Shown here in pieces: positions 36,493 to 44,256 of a stretch of DNA of 64,000 nt (its first letter is position 1; the number at the start of each line of letters is the position of its first letter). Both the position numbers and the translations under genes were made by a program. Origin of the DNA: Vreelandella malpeensis (GTDB lineage: Bacteria; Pseudomonadota; Gammaproteobacteria; Pseudomonadales; Halomonadaceae). The stretch spans positions 434,001 to 498,000 of the forward strand of contig NZ_WHVL01000001.1 in the NCBI RefSeq assembly GCF_020622355.1, in the 5' to 3' direction. The notes below the pieces were generated by a model that had not been told where the DNA came from, did no database searches, and saw nothing but the letters and a program-made list of their open reading frames with translations.

Positions 36493-37176
36493 CTAGGGCA
36501 AGGCCTCGCGCAAAGCGTCACGGCTTCTCTCGAGCAGGGCCACGGTCGGTGCGAGCTTGTCTTCGGTCAGCCGGGTGATCAATGCCGAAACGGAGATCGC
36601 GCCGCGCAACACGTTGTGACGGTCGAGTACCGGCAGGGCGATGGCCGCCACGTCCGGGTCCCGCTCTCCTTGGGAGAAGGCGTACCCCTTGGCCCGGATG
36701 TCGTCGTAGAACGCCCCCTCCTCGCCCGTGAACGCCAGCAGCACGCGCCCGGTCGCCCCTCGTTCGATAGGCAGGACGGCGCCTTCGTCCAGATGATGCC
36801 GGGCGGGTTTTGGTGAGTTCATCCGGTAAAGGCACATCCGCTGGTTACCCAGGCGAATGAAGAACGAAGCGGTTTCCTGGGTCTGCTCCACCAGGTAGGC
36901 CAGTTGCGGGCGCACGAGATCCCCCAAGTCCCCCGCAGGCCGGAAAAGGTTCCCCAGCCGCCAGAGACTCGGCCCCAACGCATAGGCGCCCCCCTCCTCC
37001 TTCACGATATAGCCAAACCGCTCGAGTGAGCCGATCAAGCGAAGAATGGTGCTCTTGTAGAGCCCCGTTCGCTCTGCCAAGGCGCCCAGCGACAGCGACC
37101 GCTCCTGCTCGTTGAACGCCTCCAGGATCGATAGCGCTCGCTCCACTGCCTCTACCCGCTGTTGTTTCTGGGTCAA
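36493..37176 (-). CDS. IclR-family transcriptional regulator
   Basis: A 227-residue IclR protein: winged helix at about 8-68 (VERALSILEAFNEQERSLSLGALAERTGLYKSTILRLIGSLERFGYI in pieces) and the GAF-like effector domain after it (LDEGAVLPIERGATGRVLLAF, DVAAIALPVLDRHNVLRGAISVSALITRL). The start is a TTG at 37176 with a strong GGAGG six bases upstream; no ATG in frame gives the complete N-terminus. It is divergent from the CoA-transferase/tricarboxylate transporter operon, and the space between holds 17-bp inverted repeats suited to an IclR dimer. It probably represses that operon and itself until the substrate or a CoA-related intermediate binds. Confidence 0.92.
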   Translation of the reverse strand: MTQKQQRVEAVERALSILEAFNEQERSLSLGALAERTGLYKSTILRLIGSLERFGYIVKEEGGAYALGPSLWRLGNLFRPAGDLGDLVRPQLAYLVEQTQETASFFIRLGNQRMCLYRMNSPKPARHHLDEGAVLPIERGATGRVLLAFTGEEGAFYDDIRAKGYAFSQGERDPDVAAIALPVLDRHNVLRGAISVSALITRLTEDKLAPTVALLERSRDALREALP

Positions 37177-37200
37177 TCCTCACCTCCCTGCGTCGCTACC

Positions 37201-37217
37201 GTTCTGCCTGATAGAAC
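37201..37217. promoter_or_regulatory. Operator-like inverted repeat 1 (IclR side)
   Basis: GTTCTGCCTGATAGAAC has arms GTTCT and AGAAC. It lies 24 bp upstream of the IclR start and matches the repeats at 37259 and 37279, so it is a likely autoregulatory site. Confidence 0.7.
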
Positions 37218-37242
37218 GCAATGAAAATAAAATAGAACGAAT

Positions 37243-37271
37243 TTGACAGCGCAAAAACGTTCTGTCATACA
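37243..37271 (+). promoter_or_regulatory. Sigma-70 promoter of the CoA-transferase operon
   Basis: A perfect TTGACA at 37243-37248, a 17-bp spacer and CATACA at 37266-37271 make a strong promoter for the plus-strand operon. The -10 box lies inside an IclR-type inverted repeat, which fits repression by blocking polymerase. Confidence 0.75.
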
Positions 37272-37275
37272 GAAC
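37259..37275. promoter_or_regulatory. Operator-like inverted repeat 2, over the -10 box
   Basis: GTTCTGTCATACAGAAC is a perfect 7-bp-arm palindrome (GTTCTGT/ACAGAAC, centre CAT). It covers the -10 box of the operon promoter, the expected place for a repressor. Confidence 0.8.
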
Positions 37276-37278
37276 ACT

Positions 37279-37295
37279 ATTATGCCTGACAGAAC
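37279..37295. promoter_or_regulatory. Operator-like repeat 3, degenerate left arm
   Basis: ATTATGCCTGACAGAAC agrees with repeat 1 at 14 of 17 positions and keeps the AGAAC right arm. It starts 20 bp after repeat 2, close to two helical turns, allowing cooperative binding on one face. Confidence 0.55.
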
Positions 37296-37300
37296 ATTAC

Positions 37301-37360
37301 GTTTCATAGAACCATGTTTCACAGACCTATGCTTCATAGAACAACGTTTCATAGAACAAC
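37301..37360 (+). repeat. Four tandem 15-bp repeats in the leader of the CoA-transferase operon
   Basis: Units GTTTCATAGAACCAT, GTTTCACAGACCTAT, GCTTCATAGAACAAC and GTTTCATAGAACAAC follow each other without gaps. They lie after the promoter and 48 bp before the first start codon, so they are transcribed. Each holds an AGAAC-like half of the operator, so they may be extra regulator contacts or a slippage-prone leader. A related word ACGTTTTAGAACAAC appears again at 41215-41229 before the tctC gene. Confidence 0.85.
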
Positions 37361-37408
37361 AGGGAGTCACGATGCTCATCCCCCCACTTTCAACGCTGGT
37401 CGCCGCCC

Positions 37409-38668
37409 ATGTCTGAGCTGCTTGCAGGTATTCGCGTACTGGATCTGACCAATGTGCTGGCCGGCCCCTACTGCTGCTATCAGCTGGCACAGCAAGGTGC
37501 GGATGTCATCAAGGTGGAACAGCCCGGTTCCGGCGACCTGGCTCGTCAGCTCGGCGCCGATCCGGCCTTGAACGCACAACTGATGGGCGTCTCGTTTCTG
37601 GCCCAGAATGCGGGCAAACGCTCCATCGCGCTTGATCTTAAATCCAGCGAGGGCAAACGAGCCTTTCTCAAGCTGGTGGAGACGGCAGACGTACTGGTGG
37701 AAAACTTTCGCCCCGGCGTCATGGAGCGCCTGGGGCTCGGTCACGATTACCTGCACACCCTGAACCCAGGCCTGATCTACTGCGCCATTTCGGGTTTCGG
37801 CCAGACCGGACCGCTGGCGAAAAACCCGGCTTACGATCAGATCATCCAAGGCTTGTCCGGGGTGATGAGCGTGACCGGGGATGCCGACTCCGCTCCGCTG
37901 CGCGTGGGCTACCCGGTCTGCGACACCATTGGCGGCATGACCGCGGCCTTTGCCATCTCGAGTGCGCTGGTCGGACGCCAGCGCACCGGCCAGGGGGAGG
38001 TCATCGATGTTTCCATGCTCGAATCCATGATGGGCACCATGGGCTGGGTGGTCTCGAACTGGCTGACCGCCGGCATCGAGCCCTCCCCCATGGGCAACCA
38101 GAACACCACCGCGGCACCGTCAGGCACCTTTCGCACTCAAGAGGGGCTTTTGAACATCGCGGCGAACAAGCAAGAGCAGTTCGAGATCCTGTGCGCGCTC
38201 ATCGAGCGTCCGGACCTGCTCGAGGACCCGCGCTTTCAAAAGCGCGAGGCGCGAAAGCAACATCGACAGGCCCTCACCGAAGAGCTCGAGGCCGCCCTAC
38301 AGGCCGCCACCGCCGAGCAGTGGGCCTTGAAACTCAACGCCAAGGGCGTGCCCGCGGGTGAGGTCCTGACCGTTCCCCAGGCGCTGCGTCACCCGCAAAT
38401 CCAGGCCCGGGAGCTGACCCGCACGTTTGCGGCCACCCCTGGCCGTGCGCCGCTGAGCGTGGTGCGCTCGGGCTTTCGCCTGGCCAGCGGCGACCCCGCC
38501 CCCCGCACGCCGCCGCCCACGCTTGGCCAGGATACCGACGCGATTCTCGAGGAGCTTGGCTACGACGCCGATGCCCGAGCCGCCTTTGGCGCGCCGTGCC
38601 CGACACTTCGCCCGACGGGGACCTCCCCCGCCGCCTCTTCTCACGACAACAACGAGCCCGAACAATGA
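37409..38668 (+). CDS. Class III (CaiB/BaiF) CoA transferase
   Basis: A 419-residue family III CoA transferase with the expected N-terminal AGIRVLDLTNVLAGPYCCYQLAQQGADVIKVEQP, the catalytic-aspartate region within NPAYDQIIQGLSGVMSVTGDADSAPLRVG, and DVSMLESMMGTMGW. These enzymes move CoA between carboxylic acids through aspartyl anhydride intermediates in the cytoplasm. It heads an operon with a citryl-CoA lyase-like enzyme, whose substrate would need prior CoA activation, so it probably loads CoA onto the imported acid. The last 50 residues are a Pro/Ala-rich tail. Its stop overlaps the next start (ATGA). Confidence 0.92.
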   Translation: MSELLAGIRVLDLTNVLAGPYCCYQLAQQGADVIKVEQPGSGDLARQLGADPALNAQLMGVSFLAQNAGKRSIALDLKSSEGKRAFLKLVETADVLVENFRPGVMERLGLGHDYLHTLNPGLIYCAISGFGQTGPLAKNPAYDQIIQGLSGVMSVTGDADSAPLRVGYPVCDTIGGMTAAFAISSALVGRQRTGQGEVIDVSMLESMMGTMGWVVSNWLTAGIEPSPMGNQNTTAAPSGTFRTQEGLLNIAANKQEQFEILCALIERPDLLEDPRFQKREARKQHRQALTEELEAALQAATAEQWALKLNAKGVPAGEVLTVPQALRHPQIQARELTRTFAATPGRAPLSVVRSGFRLASGDPAPRTPPPTLGQDTDAILEELGYDADARAAFGAPCPTLRPTGTSPAASSHDNNEPEQ

Positions 38669-39501
38669 CCGAAGAGACCCCGCGTACCGCCGGTGAAGAC
38701 TGGTGGTCCACCGAGATCATCGAGATGCGCCCCGGCATGATCCGCTACCGCGGCTACGCCATCGAAGAGCTGATCGGCAGGATCGGCTTCCCCGACATGA
38801 TCTGGCTGATGCTGCGCGGCGATTTGCCGAGCGCGGCCCAGGCAACGCTGTTGAGCACCGTATTGATGAGCGCCGTGGACCATGGCCCCCAGGCGCCCTC
38901 CATCGCCATCGCCCGTATCGCCTCCACCTGCGGCGTCGGCATCAACAGTGCCATGGCCTCGGCCACGAATGCGCTGGGAGACGTGCACGGCGGCGCGGGA
39001 GAGCAGTGCGTCACGCTCTATCTCGCCATCGCTGCACGTCATAAAGCCGGCGAGAGCTTGTCCGACGCTACCCGAGCGGAGCTCGACGCGCTGCGAGCTT
39101 CCGGGGTGCGCTACGTGCCCGGCTTCGGCCACCGCTTTCACCCCCGGGACCCGCGTGCCCCCCGGCTCATGGAGGTACTGAGAGCCACCACGGATGCAAG
39201 TATCGACAAGGGTTTCGCCGACATCGCCGAAGAGGTGGAACGCCAGATCTCTAAAGGACGCAGCCGACCCATCCCCATGAACGTGGATGGTGCTACCGGC
39301 GCGATCTACGCCGCTCTCGGGTTTGCCCCGGCCCTGTGCCGCGGGCTCTTCGTGCTCTCCCGGTCGGTCGGGGTCATGAGCCATGCCTGGGAGCAGATGC
39401 AGCGTCCAGAGCGCAACAAGGGGCCGCTTCCCAGAAGCGAGACCTGGACCTACACCGGCCACCCGCCTCGCTCCGTCGAGCCCGAAGGTAAGCGTCCATG
39501 A
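38665..39501 (+). CDS. Citryl-CoA lyase-like (citrate synthase fold) enzyme
   Basis: A 278-residue protein of the citrate synthase superfamily, much shorter than citrate synthase (about 430). All three catalytic positions are present: His108 (GDVHGGAGEQC), His156 (PGFGHRFHPRDPRAPR) and Asp208 (MNVDGATGAIYAALGF). The small size and the neighbouring CoA transferase fit enzymes annotated as citryl-CoA lyases, which split a citryl-CoA-type thioester into acetyl-CoA and a 2-oxo acid. The C-terminus carries RPERNKGPLPRSETWTYTG, typical of the group. It is coupled by ATGA overlaps at both ends. Whether it cleaves or condenses, and the exact acid, cannot be told from sequence. Confidence 0.85.
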   Translation: MTEETPRTAGEDWWSTEIIEMRPGMIRYRGYAIEELIGRIGFPDMIWLMLRGDLPSAAQATLLSTVLMSAVDHGPQAPSIAIARIASTCGVGINSAMASATNALGDVHGGAGEQCVTLYLAIAARHKAGESLSDATRAELDALRASGVRYVPGFGHRFHPRDPRAPRLMEVLRATTDASIDKGFADIAEEVERQISKGRSRPIPMNVDGATGAIYAALGFAPALCRGLFVLSRSVGVMSHAWEQMQRPERNKGPLPRSETWTYTGHPPRSVEPEGKRP

Positions 39502-40469
39502 GTCCGACGATTCTGGTGACGGCGCCTCGGCTGGCGAACGAGGGCCGCCGGGTGCTCGAAGATGCCGGGTGCCAGGTGCTGTTCGTTCCCAAGGGCGAGG
39601 AGGATCGGCTCCAGCAGGTGCTGGCGAGCCGGCCCATCGATGCGATCATCGCGCGTACTCTGACGCTCGACCGGGACGCCATCGCTGCCTGCCCGGGGCT
39701 TCGTGCGATCTCTCGCCATGGGGTCGGCCACGACGCCGTGGATCTCGACGCCGCCGCCGAGCGGGGCATCCCCGTCTCGGTCGTGGGGGAGACCAACGCC
39801 CAGTCGGTGGCGGAGCTTGCCATCGGCCTGATGATCGCCTGCGCTCGCCGCCTTCCGGACGCCCACGAACGCATTCGCCTGGGCGAGTGGCCGCGTCAGA
39901 CCCCGGGGGTTCAGCTCGCCGGGCGGACGTTAGGGCTGGTGGGCTGCGGCACGATCGCCACCCACGTGGCGCGCATCGCTACGGCCCTGGGCATGCGTGT
40001 GGTGGGCTATGACCCAGGGCGCTCGGCGCTGCCCGCCCCCATCGAGAAAATCGCGAGTCTGGAAACACTGCTGGGCATGAGCGATGTGCTCTCCCTGCAC
40101 TGTCCGCTACTGCCTGCCACCCGCCACGTGATCGACGCCACGGCGTTGGCCACGCTGCCCGCCGGGGCGTTCGTGATCAATACGGCGCGGGGCGGGTTGA
40201 TCGACGAACAGGCGCTGGCCCAGGCCATCACCTCAGGCCATATCGCCGGTGCCGGGCTCGACACCCTCGAGATGGAGCCCCCCCGGTTTGATCATCCGCT
40301 TTTGAACATGGCCGGCGTTGTGCTTACCCCGCATGTAGGGGGGAATAGCGACGCGGCCCTCGCCGCCACCGCGCGCGCCGCCGCGGAAAACGCTCTGGCC
40401 ATGCTGGCGGGCAAGCCCCCGACCCATGGCCGAATCGTCAACGCCCATTTACTGGAGAGCACCTCATGA
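39498..40469 (+). CDS. NAD(P)-dependent 2-hydroxyacid dehydrogenase (D-isomer family)
   Basis: A 323-residue dehydrogenase with the Rossmann motif LGLVGCGTIATHVARIATALGMRVVGYDPG, the catalytic Arg in NTARGGLIDE, Glu in LDTLEMEPP and His in LTPHVGGNSD, the standard triad. It interconverts a 2-oxo acid and a 2-hydroxy acid in the cytoplasm. In this operon it could reduce or form the 2-oxo acid released by the lyase. ATGA overlaps with both neighbours. It resembles phosphoglycerate-dehydrogenase-like and hydroxypyruvate reductases, so substrate choice is open. Confidence 0.9.
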   Translation: MSPTILVTAPRLANEGRRVLEDAGCQVLFVPKGEEDRLQQVLASRPIDAIIARTLTLDRDAIAACPGLRAISRHGVGHDAVDLDAAAERGIPVSVVGETNAQSVAELAIGLMIACARRLPDAHERIRLGEWPRQTPGVQLAGRTLGLVGCGTIATHVARIATALGMRVVGYDPGRSALPAPIEKIASLETLLGMSDVLSLHCPLLPATRHVIDATALATLPAGAFVINTARGGLIDEQALAQAITSGHIAGAGLDTLEMEPPRFDHPLLNMAGVVLTPHVGGNSDAALAATARAAAENALAMLAGKPPTHGRIVNAHLLESTS

Positions 40470-41167
40470 CCGCTTCTTCCACACCGACCGCCTGGCCCAG
40501 CGGCTTTGACGTTCAACCGCGTCAAGCCACGCTGTCCTCGCGTTTGCTCGAGGCCTTTGCATCGATACCCGTGGCCCACGCCGGGGACGTCCTGGGGCGT
40601 CACACCGGTGCAGTGGGGCTCAAGGCCTATCACAACGACCTGGGCCTGACCCTGTGCGGTAGCGCGATCACCGTGCGCACGCGGCCAGGAGACAACCTGA
40701 TGGTTCATGTCGCCATGCAGCGCGCCCAGCCCGGTGATGTCATCGTCATCGACGGTGGTGGCGATCTTTCCACCGCCGTGATCGGCGGGCTGATGCGCAC
40801 CACCGCCGTGGCACGCAAGCTGGGTGGGTTCGTGATCGACGGCGCGCTTCGCGATGTCGCGGAGTGGGCCGAAGGTGGACTGCCCGTCTATGCCCGGGGG
40901 CATGTCCACCGTGGGCCGAGCAAGGATGGCCCAGGCCAGATCAACGTGCCCATCGCCTGCGCGGGCATGACGGTGATGCCGGGGGATCTGATCCTCGGCG
41001 ACGCGGATGGGGTCATCGCCATTCCTGCTCACGAGGCCGAGGCGGTACTGGCTCTGTGCCAGGCCCATGCCCAAAAGGAGGATCGCATCCGTGCCCAGAA
41101 CGAAACCGGCGCGGTGGACCGCGAACGCTTCGATCTGATCCTGCGCCAGAAGGGCTGTCCCGTGTGA
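40466..41167 (+). CDS. RraA-family aldolase/decarboxylase-like protein
   Basis: A 233-residue RraA-fold protein, with GDVLGRHTGAVGLKAY, ITVRTRPGDNLMVHVAMQRAQPGDVIVIDGGGD, the signature GGFVIDGALRDVAEW (Arg-Asp pair binding metal and pyruvate enolate) and MPGDLILGDADGVIAIP. Catalytic members of this family are 4-hydroxy-4-methyl-2-oxoglutarate / 4-carboxy-4-hydroxy-2-oxoadipate aldolases that release pyruvate, with oxaloacetate decarboxylase activity. True RraA RNase inhibitors are shorter (about 160), so an enzyme is favoured. It ends the enzyme half of the operon; the transporter genes follow after 94 bp. Confidence 0.88.
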   Translation: MTASSTPTAWPSGFDVQPRQATLSSRLLEAFASIPVAHAGDVLGRHTGAVGLKAYHNDLGLTLCGSAITVRTRPGDNLMVHVAMQRAQPGDVIVIDGGGDLSTAVIGGLMRTTAVARKLGGFVIDGALRDVAEWAEGGLPVYARGHVHRGPSKDGPGQINVPIACAGMTVMPGDLILGDADGVIAIPAHEAEAVLALCQAHAQKEDRIRAQNETGAVDRERFDLILRQKGCPV

Positions 41168-41261
41168 CACGGCTCCGATTGGATCCTGGCCCTGAACGAC
41201 GCTCACTCACGACCACGTTTTAGAACAACAAAGACCCTTAACGCTTTTCGAGGAACACGCC

Positions 41262-42233
41262 ATGAAAAACAATACGCTGAAAAAACTCGCCTGCGCTCTG
41301 CTTGTCACCCTTCCCGCGGTGGCCTCGGCCCAGAACTACCCGCAAGGATCGATCGAGTTCATCGTTCCTTTCTCCGCCGGGGGCGGTACGGACTTTGCCT
41401 CTCGGGTATTGACGGAAAAGATGGCCGAGCAGCAGGGCTGGAACTTCGTCATCGAGAACCGCGGCGGTGCCGGGGGCAACATCGGGCTTGCCCAGCTGAC
41501 CCGGGCGGCGAAGGATGGCCAGGTGCTGGCCATGGGCCAGACCTCCAACATGGCCATCAACCCGACCCTTTACGCCAACATTCCCTACGACGCGTTGACC
41601 GATTTCACCCCCATCGCTCTGGTCAGCTCCCAGCCCATGGTGGTGGCGGTGTCCAAGCAGTCCGCCTACGACGACTTCGCCGCGCTGGTCGAGGCCGCCC
41701 GGGAGAATCCGGGCAAGGTCTCCATGAGCACCCCCGGGGCCGGCACGGTGAGCCACCTGGCGATGGAAGTCTTCAGCAACCAGGCGGATATCGAGTTCAT
41801 GCATATCCCCTACCCTGGCGCCGCCCAGGCGGTGACGGACGCCATCGGCGGCCACGTGGATTTCGTGGCGGCGAGCTTGCCAAGCGTGCTTTCCCACCTT
41901 CGCTCGGGATCGCTCAAGGCGCTGGCGGTCACCTCCCGCGAACGTAACGACGCCCTGCCGGAAACGCCGTCGGTGGCCGAGCTTGGCTACGAAGGCTTCG
42001 AGGCCTCGGACTGGAAGGCGGTGGTCGGCCCGGCAGAGCTGCCGGAGGACATCGTTGCCACCCTCAACGCGGCGGTCAACGAAGCGCTCCAGGACGAGCG
42101 TCTGCGTACCACGATCGAGAACGAAGGCAGCACCGTGGAAGGCGGCACCGCTGAGGAGTTCGCTGACTTCCTGCAGGCCGAACATGCACGCTGGGCCGAC
42201 GCCGTCACGGCCTCGGGTGCCACCGTTCAGTGA
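41262..42233 (+). CDS. Tripartite tricarboxylate transporter binding protein TctC
   Basis: A 323-residue periplasmic binding protein with a signal peptide (KLACALLVTLPAVASA). The family motif YPQGSIEFIVPFSAGGGTDFASRVLTEKMAEQQGWNFVIENRGGAGGNIGLAQLTRA is read in pieces, with VSMSTPGAGTVSHLAMEVF and FMHIPYPGAAQAVTDAIGGHVDF later. The two Asp-rich loops that bind a carboxylate through water are in place. It delivers a carboxylic acid to TctAB. An operator-like word precedes it at 41215-41229, and a hairpin follows it. Confidence 0.94.
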   Translation: MKNNTLKKLACALLVTLPAVASAQNYPQGSIEFIVPFSAGGGTDFASRVLTEKMAEQQGWNFVIENRGGAGGNIGLAQLTRAAKDGQVLAMGQTSNMAINPTLYANIPYDALTDFTPIALVSSQPMVVAVSKQSAYDDFAALVEAARENPGKVSMSTPGAGTVSHLAMEVFSNQADIEFMHIPYPGAAQAVTDAIGGHVDFVAASLPSVLSHLRSGSLKALAVTSRERNDALPETPSVAELGYEGFEASDWKAVVGPAELPEDIVATLNAAVNEALQDERLRTTIENEGSTVEGGTAEEFADFLQAEHARWADAVTASGATVQ

Positions 42234-42240
42234 TCATTCC

Positions 42241-42266
42241 GGGTCGGGTGGTGCGCCACCCGACCC
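42241..42266 (+). terminator. Perfect 11-bp hairpin between tctC and tctB
   Basis: Arms GGGTCGGGTGG and CCACCCGACCC with loop TGCG begin 7 bp after the tctC stop. No T-run follows, so it more likely protects the upstream message end from exonucleases, raising binding protein over membrane subunits, than terminates outright. Confidence 0.7.
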
Positions 42267-42282
42267 GACGGGAGACCTTGTC

Positions 42283-42735
42283 ATGCTGAACCGCGATATC
42301 GTCGATATCTTCACAGGCCTGGCGCTGGCCGTGTTCGGTCTCGTCATCGCCCTTTACGCGTCGAGCCATTATCAGTTGGGCACGCTTCAGCGCATGGGCC
42401 CGGGCATGGTGCCCATGGGCATCGGCGCGATCACCGCCTTGCTGGGGGCGTTGCTTGCCGGCGGGGGAGCGCTGCGACCCCGGGTTGCGCTATCCGGCAT
42501 CGAGTGGCGGCCGCTTCTGGCTATTCTCGGCGGCATCTTGACCTTCGCCATCGCCGTTCCTCGGGTGGGGCTCGCCCCGGCCATTGCCACCATGACGCTG
42601 GTGACTAGCCTGGCCGACCGCCAACTGCGCCTGAAAACGGTGGCACTTCTCATCGTCTTTCTGGTCCTCGCCGCCATCGTGATCTTTCGCCTGGCGCTGG
42701 GCATGAACATCCCGATTGTCAGGTGGGCCTTTTAA
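42283..42735 (+). CDS. Tripartite tricarboxylate transporter small membrane subunit TctB
   Basis: A 150-residue protein with four hydrophobic helices, the TctB pattern: an N-terminal DIFTGLALAVFGLVIALYASSHYQLGTLQRMGPGMVPMGIGAI and paired C-terminal helices ending MNIPIVRW. It starts at the ATG 17 bp after the hairpin and its stop overlaps the tctA start by one base (TAATG). With TctA it forms the cation-coupled inner-membrane carrier. Confidence 0.9.
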   Translation: MLNRDIVDIFTGLALAVFGLVIALYASSHYQLGTLQRMGPGMVPMGIGAITALLGALLAGGGALRPRVALSGIEWRPLLAILGGILTFAIAVPRVGLAPAIATMTLVTSLADRQLRLKTVALLIVFLVLAAIVIFRLALGMNIPIVRWAF

Positions 42736-44237
42736 TGGATTTCTTCGGCAACCTCGGACTTGGCCTGCAAACCGCCCTGTCCCTCACCAACGTCTTCTAC
42801 TGCTTCGTGGGGGTGTTTCTCGGCACCCTGCTCGGGGTCATTCCCGGCATCGGCGTGCTGGCCGCCATCTCCATGCTGTTCCCCATCACCTTTCACATGG
42901 AGCCGACCTCGGCGCTGATCATGCTCGCCGGCATCTGGTACGGCACCAGTTATGGCGGCAGCACGGCCTCGATTCTGCTCAACGTTCCCGGCACGCCGGC
43001 CAATGCGGTGGTCTGCCTGGACGGCTACCCCATGGCCCAGCAGGGCCGGGGGGCGGTGGCGCTGTTCATGACCACCGTGGCCTCCTTCGTCGGCGGCTCC
43101 ATCGGCATCGTGATCCTGACCCTGTTCGCGCCGGTGATCGCCCAGTACGCCCTGAGCATGGGCTCCGCCGAGTACTTCTCGCTGATGCTCCTGGGACTGG
43201 TCGCCGCCACCGGTATCGCCGATGGCTCTGCGGTGAAAGGGTTCGTCATGGTGATGCTGGGGATCTTTCTCGGCGGTATCGGCACCGACGTGTATACCGG
43301 CACCCAGCGTTTCGCCTTCGGCATTCCCGAACTGGGCGATGGCATCAGCCTGGTGGCCCTCGCCATGGGGGTGTTCGGTGTGGCCGAGCTGATCATCAGC
43401 GTCGGCAGCGTCAAGGGCAAGCGCTTCGAATCCTCCGATTTGACCCTGCGGGCGATGAAGCCCACCCGGGACGACATGAAACGTTCCTGGCGGCCGATGC
43501 TGCGAGGCTCCGGCATCGGCTCCTTCTTCGGCGCGCTGCCGGGTACCGGCCCCTCACTGGCAGCGTTTATCGCTTACGCCATCGAAAAGCGCACCGCCCG
43601 GGATCCGTCCCGTTTCGGCAAGGGGGCCATCGAAGGCATCACCGCACCGGAATCTGCCAATAATGCCGCAGACCAGACCTCCTTCATTCCTACCCTGGCA
43701 CTTGGCATTCCCGGCAGCCCCACCATGGCGCTGATGCTGGGGGCGCTGATCATTCACGGCATCACGCCAGGCCCGGGTCTGATGACGGAACAGCCGAGCC
43801 TGTTCTGGGGGCTGGTGATGAGCTTCTGGATCGGCAACGTCCTGCTCGTGATTCTCAACGTGCCCTTGATCGGTATCTGGGTACGCTTGTTGGCCGTGCC
43901 CTACCATCTGCTCTTCCCGGCGGTGTTGATGTTCATCTGCCTGGGCACCTACAGCGTCAACAACAGCACCTTCGATGTCCTGCTGGTGATGGTGTTCGGC
44001 GCCTTGGGAGTGGGAATGCGCAAGCTCGCGTTCCCCGCTGCCCCCTTGATACTGGGCTTCGTGCTGGGGCCGATGATGGAGGACCACTTTCGCCGCGCCA
44101 TGCTGCTGTCGTCCGGTGAGTTCGCCACGTTCGTCCAGCGCCCCATCAGCGCGACGCTCTTGGCGATCACGGCAGCGCTGGTACTCTGGAGTACGCTGTC
44201 GGCGCTACGCGCCCGGCGTCGTTCGACTAGCCAGTGA
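42735..44237 (+). CDS. Tripartite tricarboxylate transporter large membrane subunit TctA
   Basis: A 500-residue carrier with about 11 to 12 helices and the canonical TctA motifs: FLGTLLGVIPGIGVLAAISMLFP, GIWYGTSYGGSTASILLNVPGTPANAVVCLDGYPMAQQGRG in pieces, and the second repeat GSGIGSFFGALPGTGPSLAAFIAYAIEKR followed by APESANNAADQTSFIPTLALGIPGSPTMALMLGAL. The length is exact for the family. It ends the operon, followed by a strong terminator. The system would import the acid processed by the four upstream enzymes. Confidence 0.95.
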   Translation: MDFFGNLGLGLQTALSLTNVFYCFVGVFLGTLLGVIPGIGVLAAISMLFPITFHMEPTSALIMLAGIWYGTSYGGSTASILLNVPGTPANAVVCLDGYPMAQQGRGAVALFMTTVASFVGGSIGIVILTLFAPVIAQYALSMGSAEYFSLMLLGLVAATGIADGSAVKGFVMVMLGIFLGGIGTDVYTGTQRFAFGIPELGDGISLVALAMGVFGVAELIISVGSVKGKRFESSDLTLRAMKPTRDDMKRSWRPMLRGSGIGSFFGALPGTGPSLAAFIAYAIEKRTARDPSRFGKGAIEGITAPESANNAADQTSFIPTLALGIPGSPTMALMLGALIIHGITPGPGLMTEQPSLFWGLVMSFWIGNVLLVILNVPLIGIWVRLLAVPYHLLFPAVLMFICLGTYSVNNSTFDVLLVMVFGALGVGMRKLAFPAAPLILGFVLGPMMEDHFRRAMLLSSGEFATFVQRPISATLLAITAALVLWSTLSALRARRRSTSQ

Positions 44238-44256
44238 ACCGTCGAAGCGCCTTCGA

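Noticed and set aside
37173..37490. Minus-strand frame of 105 codons across the IclR promoter region
   Set aside because: It crosses the operators and tandem repeats and has repeated Met-Lys-His words from them; no protein family fits.
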